This document shows, in pieces, positions 1-5,625 of a stretch of 7,547 nt of DNA; position 1 is the first letter of the stretch; each line of letters begins with the position of its first letter. Both the position numbers and the translations under genes were made by a program. The stretch covers positions 1-7,547 of the forward strand of contig DRAE01000073.1 in assembly GCA_011041895.1 (NCBI GenBank). Direction: 5' to 3'. This stretch comes from Candidatus Bathyarchaeota archaeon. GTDB taxonomy: Archaea > Thermoproteota > DRAE01. Under the pieces are notes generated by a model. The model did no database searches. It had not been told where the DNA came from and saw only the letters and a list, made by a program, of their open reading frames with translations.

Positions 1-1037
1 TAGATCTTTTACATGACATGCGTGAAAATGCTAGAAGATGTTTAAGAGAGCAACTTAAAACATTGGAAAGAGTCGGTGTAAAATTTGATAAAATAGTGTT
101 TGAAAGCGAGTTTGTGGAAGATGGAAGTGTGAAAAAAGTCATAGAAGATGTCAAGAGGCTTCCAAACCTAGAGGAGACAAGTGATGGAGCATATGCCATA
201 GATCTGTCAAAGCATGGAATCAAGAAAAAGAATATAATAGTAGTTAGGTCAGATGGAACATCTGTCTACCTGACTAGAGATCTTGCATACCATTACTGGA
301 AACTTAAAAGATGTAACCGTGCAGTAAATGTTCTAGGTGAGGATCATAAGCTTGAATTCTCTGTTTTAAAAACTATTCTTAAGCTTCTAGGCAAGGTAAA
401 TGGTAGAAAGCTTGATGTGATACATTTCTCGTTCGTACTCTTTGAGGGGGAGAAGCTTTCGACCAGGAAAGGAATCGTTATCCCCGTTGATGTGGTGATA
501 GACAAAGGAGTTGAAAAAGTACTTGAGATGAGGAATGAACTTAAGGAAGAGGAGGCTGAGAAAATCGCTGTAGGTTCCATAAGATTTGAGATATTGAAAC
601 AGTCTCTAGATAAGCCTATCGATTTTAGATGGGATAAAGCTTTAAACTTCGAAGGGGATACGGGAGCCTACATACAATACTCCGCTGTAAGGGCAAAGAG
701 AATACTGGAAAAAGCAAATTTTAACCATGAAAGCTTCCGTGAATGCCTCTCGGAGGAGCTTGTGAGGAAGATTGACTCGTATGAGGAGATTTCTCTTTTG
801 AAGTACATGTCCAAGTTTCCATTTATTGTGAGAAGCTCTGCTGAGAAGCTCGACCCTGGAATTTTAGCTAGGTTTGCATTGCAACTTGCAAAGAGGTTTT
901 CCCTGTTCTATAACATGTGCCCAGTACTTGACGAGCGTGAAAAAAGAAGTTCAAGACTTTGCATAGTGTATTCATTTAGCAATATCATTGAGAAGGCAAT
1001 GGCTTTGTTGGGCATTCCTAGCCCATCGAAAATGTAA
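1..1037 (+). CDS. argS: Arginyl-tRNA synthetase, C-terminal part (5' end outside window)
   Basis: This enzyme attaches arginine to tRNA-Arg in the cytoplasm using ATP. The reading frame is open to the left edge (first full codon at base 3), so the ATG at 18 is internal and the N-terminal domain and HIGH motif lie outside the window. Numbering from that ATG, the catalytic-domain remnants are the TRDLAYH block (86-92), GEDHK (107-111) and the class I signature written KLSTRKG (146-152), the ArgRS form of KMSKS. The conserved FEGDTGAYIQY block (211-221) begins the DALR anticodon-binding region, which runs through LAKRFSLFYNMCPVL to a typical end, LLGIPSPSKM. The C-terminus therefore looks complete and undamaged. 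The gene converges with pdaD, one base between the two stop codons. The identification is secure; only the missing start is unknown. Confidence 0.96.
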   Translation, partial: DLLHDMRENARRCLREQLKTLERVGVKFDKIVFESEFVEDGSVKKVIEDVKRLPNLEETSDGAYAIDLSKHGIKKKNIIVVRSDGTSVYLTRDLAYHYWKLKRCNRAVNVLGEDHKLEFSVLKTILKLLGKVNGRKLDVIHFSFVLFEGEKLSTRKGIVIPVDVVIDKGVEKVLEMRNELKEEEAEKIAVGSIRFEILKQSLDKPIDFRWDKALNFEGDTGAYIQYSAVRAKRILEKANFNHESFRECLSEELVRKIDSYEEISLLKYMSKFPFIVRSSAEKLDPGILARFALQLAKRFSLFYNMCPVLDEREKRSSRLCIVYSFSNIIEKAMALLGIPSPSKM

Positions 1038-1038
1038 A

Positions 1039-1521
1039 TTAGAGCATGACTGCGCATGCAACCGCGCATCCATAGACTTCCTCGACTATTCCTGATGCCG
1101 AGGCTATCTTGACGATTTTCAGCCTTAACCCTCTTCTCTGAGCCATTCGCCTAATTTCTTCCTTGGCCATCTCAATAGCCACGTTCTCGGGTCCAAGTGC
1201 ATGTGCCTCAGCTACAAGCCCTATATCCTCTGAGCCATCTTCTCTGTATGTTCTCGCGATAACCATAGCAGCTGAAATAGTGTCTCCCTTAACGCCGAAA
1301 GCCTTTGAAATTATGCATGGAACGGTACATCCACGAATGTTTGCCGGCATTTCTTGAACTACCTTGAATTTAGGGGGCAATATGCTTGTTACAGTGATCA
1401 GGCTTAAATCGCCTATTCCAGCCTCCAAGAGGGCGTTGTCTAAGGCCTCTAGTTTAGACAATCCTTGTCCAAAACCGCTACAGAGATATACTGATTTAGG
1501 CCTTATGATAGTTCCCGCCAT
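1039..1521 (-). CDS. pdaD: Pyruvoyl-dependent arginine decarboxylase (proenzyme)
   Basis: This enzyme decarboxylates arginine to agmatine, feeding polyamine synthesis and, in archaea, agmatidine modification of tRNA-Ile. Family members cut themselves to create a pyruvoyl cofactor from a serine. From the ATG at 1521 the protein has 160 residues, close to the roughly 165 of the Methanocaldococcus enzyme. Visible family blocks are ALLEAGIGDLSLITV followed by the processing site T45-S46 in TSILPP, GDTISAA, GLVAE with the likely proton-donor Glu at 105, and the C-terminal EEVYGCAVACAVML. The cut site is Thr-Ser rather than the Ser-Ser of Methanocaldococcus; Thr-Ser is known in the chlamydial homologue. 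A TTG at 1536 would add five residues, but the ATG is preferred because GGAG lies 9 bases upstream of it and it shares one base with the upstream stop (TGATG). It is the last gene of the minus-strand run and so is probably translationally coupled. Confidence 0.93.
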   Translation of the reverse strand: MAGTIIRPKSVYLCSGFGQGLSKLEALDNALLEAGIGDLSLITVTSILPPKFKVVQEMPANIRGCTVPCIISKAFGVKGDTISAAMVIARTYREDGSEDIGLVAEAHALGPENVAIEMAKEEIRRMAQRRGLRLKIVKIASASGIVEEVYGCAVACAVML

Positions 1522-1733
1522 CACGTCAGTCTCCAAGGCTGTTCATACTTTTTGATTTTCCTCCATTCACGCTTAAACTCTTTATAGTGTTTCCTGCACA
1601 AATAGATTCTTCCTCCCTTTGCAAGCTTAGCGTTTGGGAAAGCTTTAAGATACATCTCCGTTGATAGTGACCTTACGGCCTTTTCCTCGCATCCCTCAAT
1701 TGAGCACTTTACACCCTTTTTCACTTTACCCAC
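1521..1733 (-). CDS. Small basic Cys/His protein, putative zinc-binding, function unknown
   Basis: This is a 70-residue protein whose function I do not recognise. It has an N-terminal CSIEGC (C10, C15), a middle of about 30 residues, then CRKH (C46, H49), giving a CX4C-X30-CX2H pattern that could bind one zinc ion as a compact zinc finger or treble-clef-like fold. Both ends are strongly basic: KVKKGVK at the start and HYKEFKREWRKIKKYEQPWR at the end, which suggests contact with nucleic acid or ribosome; this is inference. The start is GTG, 3 bases after the upstream stop, with AGGGGAG 6 bases before it. The stop TGA overlaps the pdaD ATG by one base. Excellent ribosome binding site, operon position and regular motif spacing argue that it is a real gene. 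It may belong to a family of small conserved archaeal Cys/His proteins, which I cannot verify here. Confidence 0.82.
   Translation of the reverse strand: MGKVKKGVKCSIEGCEEKAVRSLSTEMYLKAFPNAKLAKGGRIYLCRKHYKEFKREWRKIKKYEQPWRLT
1531..1534 (-). promoter_or_regulatory. Ribosome binding site deciding the pdaD start
   Basis: On the minus strand GGAG lies 9 bases before the ATG at 1521, inside the end of the Cys/His gene. The alternative upstream TTG at 1536 overlaps this site and has no such motif before it. This supports the 160-residue form and coupled translation through the TGATG overlap. Confidence 0.65.
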
Positions 1734-1736
1734 TGG

Positions 1737-2468
1737 CTACTCCCCTATCACGTTTTTAATGAATATCACGGATGAAATAACGTCACTAACACTTTTATTT
1801 TCTATAACGAGCGCGTATTTGTATTCTCTATTAGCAAGAAATCCCAGTATCCTAGAGAAGTCAATTGTCCCTGCTCCAAGTGGAAGATGTAAATCACGTG
1901 ATCCATCATTGTCGTGTATATGAATATTCCTAATGTACCTGAAAAGCTTTATCAGATAGGAGTAGGGGTCACCACTTAAATTAGCGTGTCCTACATCAAA
2001 TGTCACCCAGAAAAGCTTAGATCCGTAGCGGGATGCCAGTCTAAGTAATGGTCCTATATTCCATCCATTTTCTAGAGTTAGTGTCACACCTAACTCTCTG
2101 CAACGAGATGATAGTTCACTTATAATGTTTATTACAATGGAGTGCTCTCCCTGTGGAGCATGTATAACTAGCAGATCACAACCAATTTCATATGCTAACT
2201 CTATCGAGTTAATGTAAGTTGACAGCATCCTCTCGGCGAGAATAGGGGATACTACTGGGAAGCTTAGTATCGGGGCGTGAAGATGCACTATAATGGAATG
2301 CTCTTCAAAGGCTTTTCTTAATCTATGCGTGCCCTTCGTCTCGAGAATTTTCTTTAATTGGGCATCCTCCGTTAATTCAAGTATATCTAGCTCAAGCCTA
2401 TGAGCTAGCTTAATCGCATTTTCGATTCCAGTGTTAAGCTCTTCTGAAAACCTGAAGCCTAGCTTCAA
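1737..2468 (-). CDS. TIM-barrel metalloenzyme, endonuclease IV / sugar-phosphate isomerase-epimerase superfamily
   Basis: A 243-residue protein of the AP-endonuclease-2 / xylose-isomerase-like TIM-barrel superfamily. Strand-end motifs appear in order: VHLHAP (H64), VIHAPQGEH (H103), TLENG (E133), FDVGHAN (D158, H161), NIHIHDNDGS (H185), RDLHLPLGAG (D192, H194) and LVIENK (E223). These positions can be matched one for one with the nine zinc ligands of E. coli endonuclease IV. However, many sugar-phosphate isomerases of this superfamily share most of these residues, and at 243 residues it is shorter than the usual 280-310 of endonuclease IV. It could therefore be an AP endonuclease or an isomerase/epimerase. 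Its place directly behind DNA ligase favours a repair role (inference). The start is TTG, one base after the ligase stop, with no clear ribosome binding site; the upstream in-frame codons contain no better start before a TAA. Translation probably depends on reinitiation after the ligase. Confidence 0.88.
   Translation of the reverse strand: MKLGFRFSEELNTGIENAIKLAHRLELDILELTEDAQLKKILETKGTHRLRKAFEEHSIIVHLHAPILSFPVVSPILAERMLSTYINSIELAYEIGCDLLVIHAPQGEHSIVINIISELSSRCRELGVTLTLENGWNIGPLLRLASRYGSKLFWVTFDVGHANLSGDPYSYLIKLFRYIRNIHIHDNDGSRDLHLPLGAGTIDFSRILGFLANREYKYALVIENKSVSDVISSVIFIKNVIGE
1740..1746 (-). promoter_or_regulatory. Ribosome binding site of the Cys/His protein gene
   Basis: AGGGGAG on the minus strand, embedded in the last codons of the TIM-barrel gene, 6 bases before the GTG at 1733. 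It supports the GTG as start, and supports this short frame being a translated gene. Confidence 0.65.
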
Positions 2469-2469
2469 T

Positions 2470-4233
2470 TTACGATATCTTCTTTAGCTGTGATCTATAC
2501 ATCTCTATTAGCTCTTTTTCAGTTGTTGCCTGTTCAGGCGACTTGTCATCTCTCCATCGTATGAATCTTGGGAATCTTATGGCAAGCCCGGCATCTGGTT
2601 TTATCTCTCCCCATCCACATGTATGCACGGGGGATAACGTTATTTCTGCTCCAAGTATCTCGGCTACAAGTGCTGGTGTGAACCAATAGTCTGGAGCGAT
2701 TTCCTTCATAGCGACTACTCTCGGATGCTTGTGATCTATCTTGTAGGGAGCAAGCTTGTCTGGTAAACTTGCCAATTCAGCATCCGTGAATCCAGTTCCA
2801 ACTTTACACACTGTCTTGAAGACATCTTCCTTATCGTCATATGCGGCCATCAGTAGAGCACCGTATGTTCCAGCTCTCCTGCCTTTTCCAGCATATGCTC
2901 CAACAACCACTAGGTCAACTGTGTCCACCATTTCAGACTTATAGTCTCGCTTGTACTTTATCCATAACCATTCTCTTGCTCCAGCCCGGTATATTGAATT
3001 TGGTGCAATTGACTTCACAACCAGTCCTTCGCATCCCTTCTCGACAGCTTCTTCAAAGAACTTTTCAAGCTCCTTTGGATCATCTATGATCTTTGCCTCA
3101 GCTATCTTTAGATGCTCACTTTCTCGGACATATTTTTTGAGCATGTTGCGTCTCTCTAGGTATGGCTTCATAAGCAGAGACTCCCCGTTTACATAGAGTA
3201 TGTCAAACAGGAACAATGTTACTGGAAGCTCCTTCATCACTTTCTCTATATCGTATTTTCTTCTTCTATGCATTAACTCTTGGAATGGAAGCATCTCACC
3301 TGTGTCCACGTTCACAGCTACTACTTCCCCCTCAACTATGGCTTCTTCCGCTAGAAGCCCTTCTCTAAGGTACTGGCATACATCAGGGTATTGAGCTGTG
3401 ATGTTCTCTAATCTTCTACTGAAAAGTACGATTTCATCTCCTCTCTTATGGGCTTGGACTCTTTCGCCATCGTACTTGTACTCTGCAGCACCTTTGCCCC
3501 CTATCTTATTCAGAATTTCGGTGGGTGATGACAGTCTTTCAGCCAGCATAACTCTTATTGGTCTTCCAACTTCAACTTTGACCTTCTTTAAGCCTTCAAG
3601 ACCCTCTGTTGCCAGGATTCTAGCAATATATCCTAAATCTGACGTTATATTGTATGCATACTCGACCTTTGATCGAGCCTCTTTGCTTTTAGCATACGTT
3701 ATGGCTAATGCATCGAGGATAGTCATGTCAGCTATTCCAAGTCTTAAGGCCCCAAGTACAGTTCTTATGAGATATCTGGCCTCTTTTGGTGTAGCATCCA
3801 CTAATAGGCCTGCAAGTATTGAAAGTTTAAGCTGCTGAGATCCCTCGCCGCTTGCTCTAGCTATTCTGTCAAGATCTTTATAAACTCTTTCAACGGTTAA
3901 TGGATGAGGAAACAATGAAACCTGCCTTTTTCTACTACAATAGAACTCTGCAGCTAAGCCTAGATCCCCCAACTCTTTTAACTTAGCATCTATTTCGCCC
4001 TCAGAGAACCCGTATGCACGACTTATAGCCTTTATGGCTAGTTTTTCAGCTACGCCAAGCTCGGGCAACCCTAGGTAATCTGGATGTAATTTTCCCTGTG
4101 TTAGATATATCACTTTGTCAATCAAATTGGGGGGAGTAGACTTAAAGAGTTCAACAAGGTATTCCGTCATCAGGGTTCTGCTCGTAGTTCTCTCAATTTT
4201 TTCATAGAAATCACATAACACAGCGTATAGCAT
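2470..4233 (-). CDS. lig: ATP-dependent DNA ligase (archaeal type)
   Basis: This enzyme seals nicks in DNA during Okazaki-fragment joining and repair, by an enzyme-AMP intermediate. At 587 residues it has the usual archaeal length. Domains are an all-helical DNA-binding domain (about 1-215), the nucleotidyltransferase domain (about 220-430) and an OB-fold domain (about 435-565). Motif I is EYKYDG with the adenylated Lys at 253; EGEVVAVN (301-308), FLFDILYVNG (341-350), EGLVVK (402-407) and WLWIKYK (422-428) follow; the C-terminal motif is RFPRFIRWRDDK (553-564). All key residues are present. QVSLF (104-108), just before PLTVERVY, matches the position of the PCNA-interacting motif of Pyrococcus ligase (QKSFF), suggesting sliding-clamp binding. 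The ATG at 4233 is preceded by GTGATC, complementary to the archaeal 16S 3' end. It is the first gene of the four-gene minus-strand run and is divergent from the aminotransferase. Confidence 0.97.
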   Translation of the reverse strand: MLYAVLCDFYEKIERTTSRTLMTEYLVELFKSTPPNLIDKVIYLTQGKLHPDYLGLPELGVAEKLAIKAISRAYGFSEGEIDAKLKELGDLGLAAEFYCSRKRQVSLFPHPLTVERVYKDLDRIARASGEGSQQLKLSILAGLLVDATPKEARYLIRTVLGALRLGIADMTILDALAITYAKSKEARSKVEYAYNITSDLGYIARILATEGLEGLKKVKVEVGRPIRVMLAERLSSPTEILNKIGGKGAAEYKYDGERVQAHKRGDEIVLFSRRLENITAQYPDVCQYLREGLLAEEAIVEGEVVAVNVDTGEMLPFQELMHRRRKYDIEKVMKELPVTLFLFDILYVNGESLLMKPYLERRNMLKKYVRESEHLKIAEAKIIDDPKELEKFFEEAVEKGCEGLVVKSIAPNSIYRAGAREWLWIKYKRDYKSEMVDTVDLVVVGAYAGKGRRAGTYGALLMAAYDDKEDVFKTVCKVGTGFTDAELASLPDKLAPYKIDHKHPRVVAMKEIAPDYWFTPALVAEILGAEITLSPVHTCGWGEIKPDAGLAIRFPRFIRWRDDKSPEQATTEKELIEMYRSQLKKIS

Positions 4234-4237
4234 TCTT

Positions 4238-4243
4238 GATCAC
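4238..4243 (-). promoter_or_regulatory. Ribosome binding site of the DNA ligase gene
   Basis: GTGATC on the minus strand, 4 bases before the ATG at 4233, matches the 3' half of GGAGGTGATC, the full complement of the archaeal 16S rRNA 3' end. It uses a different part of that complement from the GGAG sites of the other genes, but at the equivalent distance from the start. Confidence 0.5.
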
Positions 4244-4266
4244 TAAATAATATATCCATAGCTTCT

Positions 4267-4274
4267 AATTTATT
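4267..4274 (-). promoter_or_regulatory. Candidate TATA box of the minus-strand (ligase) operon
   Basis: AATAAATT on the minus strand. Archaeal transcription usually starts about 25 bases downstream of the box centre, here near 4245, which gives a short leader of about a dozen bases before the ligase ATG. A second AT-rich stretch (4247-4254) is too close to the ATG, and a third (TATTAAAG, 4303-4310) would give a leader of about 45 bases. The choice among them is uncertain. Confidence 0.35.
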
Positions 4275-4302
4275 GTGCCAGCCTACAGTAGCCGTTAGAT
4301 AT

Positions 4303-4310
4303 CTTTAATA
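4303..4310 (+). promoter_or_regulatory. Candidate TATA box of the aminotransferase gene
   Basis: CTTTAATA on the plus strand. A start of transcription about 25 bases downstream would fall near 4331, upstream of both the ATG at 4341 and the GTG at 4365. The box overlaps an 8-base perfect palindrome, AGATATCT (4297-4304), which could be a regulator site but is short enough to arise by chance. Confidence 0.4.
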
Positions 4311-4352
4311 CACGCGGGATATAGGATAGAATAACCCAACATGAACGAAATA

Positions 4353-4357
4353 GGAGG
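4353..4357 (+). promoter_or_regulatory. Ribosome binding site deciding the aminotransferase start
   Basis: GGAGG, extended as GGAGGGGA, ends 7 bases before the GTG at 4365. It is the strongest Shine-Dalgarno match in the window. It lies inside the frame if translation began at the ATG at 4341, which argues that the GTG is the true start. Confidence 0.65.
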
Positions 4358-4364
4358 GGACCCT

Positions 4365-5573
4365 GTGCCTAAGATTTCATATAGAAGCGATTTGGTGGTT
4401 GCGTCTCCGATACGAAGAATAGCTGCTTTGTTAGCCGAAGCTCGTAGGAGAAAAGATATAATATCATTTGGTGGAGGAGCACCTAGCTTAGAGCCTCCCA
4501 AGGAGCTCGTTGAGGAAGCTATTAAGATACTTAAGGATCACGACGTTACGAGGCCATTTGCATATGGTGCAACTAAAGGAATACTTGAGCTCAGAGAGAC
4601 GATATGCGCTGACTTAAAGAAATATGGGGGTATAGATTACAATCCTGATCAAGTGATAGTTACCGAGGGTGCAACAGAAGGGATCTATGTAGCTCTGAGT
4701 GCTGTCCTCGACAAGGGAGATGAAGTGATTCTAATGGATCCAACATATTTGGGATACTCTGAACCAATTAAGCTTCTGGGAGGAAAAATAGTTAGGCTAC
4801 CTGTCTATATAGGTGAGGATTTTCAGCCATCCCTTGACTTATTAAATGAAAAAATAAGTGACAAAACAAAGGCCATCATGATACTGTCACCAGATAATCC
4901 CACTGGAAGAGTCATAAGGGAGGATATAGCTAAGGGAATAGTGGATTTAGCCTGTGACCACGATTTCTGGATTATAGCCGACGACACATATAAACACATA
5001 ATTTACGAAGGAAAGCATGTTTGGATCTCAGCGCTAGAGAACGCCTATGAGCGAACTATAACAGTATGTACATTTTCTAAAAGTGCATCTCTACCAGGCC
5101 TCAGGTTAGGCTATGTGTATGGTCCTGAGGAAGCAATAGAATGTATGGAGAGGATAAAACAGTATTTGACACTGTGTCCAAATACTTTCAGCCAAATGGT
5201 AGTTAAAAAGTTCCTTGAAGGAGAACTCAAGGAGAGATACATAAAGGAGGTAGTTGTTCCAACGTACATGGAAAGAAGGAATGTTATGGGAAAAGCTCTT
5301 GAAGAGAATCTTCCAGATGCAACAATAAACTGGCCAGCCGGTGCCTTCTATTTCTTTGTTGATATTTCTAACTACTTGAAGCAGCTGGGAATGGATGACG
5401 AGGAATTTGCTAACAAACTTCTAGAGAAGAAGAGTGTAGTCGTTATACCGGGCAAGTATTTTGGAGAGAATGGAAGAAATCATGTCAGATTAACTTTTGT
5501 ATCCGAGACAAACGAGAGAATCGTCAAAGGAGTTGAGCTCATAGCAGAGTTTATACGTGAGAATGTAAAATAA
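4365..5573 (+). CDS. PLP-dependent class I/II aminotransferase (AspC/aminoadipate-aminotransferase-like)
   Basis: The enzyme transfers an amino group between an amino acid and a 2-oxo acid using pyridoxal phosphate. From the GTG at 4365 it has 402 residues, normal for fold-type I. Visible cofactor residues are the phosphate-site TEGATEG (100-106), N178 in SPDNPTG, D206 and Y209 in ADDTY, the Schiff-base Lys at 239 in FSKS, R247 in GLRLGY, and the substrate-carboxylate Arg at 375 in HVRLTF. The GGGAPS segment near the N-terminus is typical of archaeal members. Substrate cannot be read from sequence: aspartate, 2-aminoadipate, aromatic or branched-chain amino acids are all possible. GTG is chosen because GGAGG ends 7 bases upstream. 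An in-frame ATG at 4341 (410 residues) has no ribosome binding site but lies close behind a TATA-like box, so a near-leaderless start there remains possible. polB follows 52 bases downstream on the same strand. Confidence 0.93.
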   Translation: MPKISYRSDLVVASPIRRIAALLAEARRRKDIISFGGGAPSLEPPKELVEEAIKILKDHDVTRPFAYGATKGILELRETICADLKKYGGIDYNPDQVIVTEGATEGIYVALSAVLDKGDEVILMDPTYLGYSEPIKLLGGKIVRLPVYIGEDFQPSLDLLNEKISDKTKAIMILSPDNPTGRVIREDIAKGIVDLACDHDFWIIADDTYKHIIYEGKHVWISALENAYERTITVCTFSKSASLPGLRLGYVYGPEEAIECMERIKQYLTLCPNTFSQMVVKKFLEGELKERYIKEVVVPTYMERRNVMGKALEENLPDATINWPAGAFYFFVDISNYLKQLGMDDEEFANKLLEKKSVVVIPGKYFGENGRNHVRLTFVSETNERIVKGVELIAEFIRENVK

Positions 5574-5590
5574 CATTCGTGAAACTGAGA

Positions 5591-5598
5591 ATAAATAA
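5591..5598 (+). promoter_or_regulatory. Candidate TATA box of polB
   Basis: ATAAATAA on the plus strand in the 52-base spacer between the aminotransferase stop (5571-5573) and the polB ATG. Initiation about 25 bases after the box centre would fall near 5620, a leader of only about 6 bases. The absence of a Shine-Dalgarno sequence at a usable distance from the ATG is consistent with leaderless translation, common in archaea. Confidence 0.45.
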
Positions 5599-5625
5599 GA
5601 TTGGAAGTTGAAAATTAGTAGTAGA

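Noticed and set aside
344..580. Open minus-strand frame of 78 codons inside argS
   Set aside because: It is antisense to strongly conserved synthetase motifs, has low-complexity Ser/Phe-rich translation typical of a shadow frame, and lacks a ribosome binding site.
1009..1025. Short inverted repeat as a terminator for argS or pdaD
   Set aside because: The stem is only 5 bases, the loop is 7, it lies within coding sequence, and no T-rich tail follows on either strand; mentioned only as context for the convergent junction.
1163..1555. Two plus-strand frames opposite pdaD
   Set aside because: The pdaD frame carries all family motifs; the opposite frames show none.
2756..3838. Several plus-strand frames of 62-146 codons opposite DNA ligase
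   Set aside because: They mirror the ligase codons, are Ser/Thr/Leu-rich without recognisable domains, and the ligase frame explains the region fully.
4295..4501. Minus-strand frame of 68 codons across the divergent promoter and aminotransferase start
   Set aside because: It is antisense to the conserved aminotransferase N-terminus, with no ribosome binding site and no recognisable motif.
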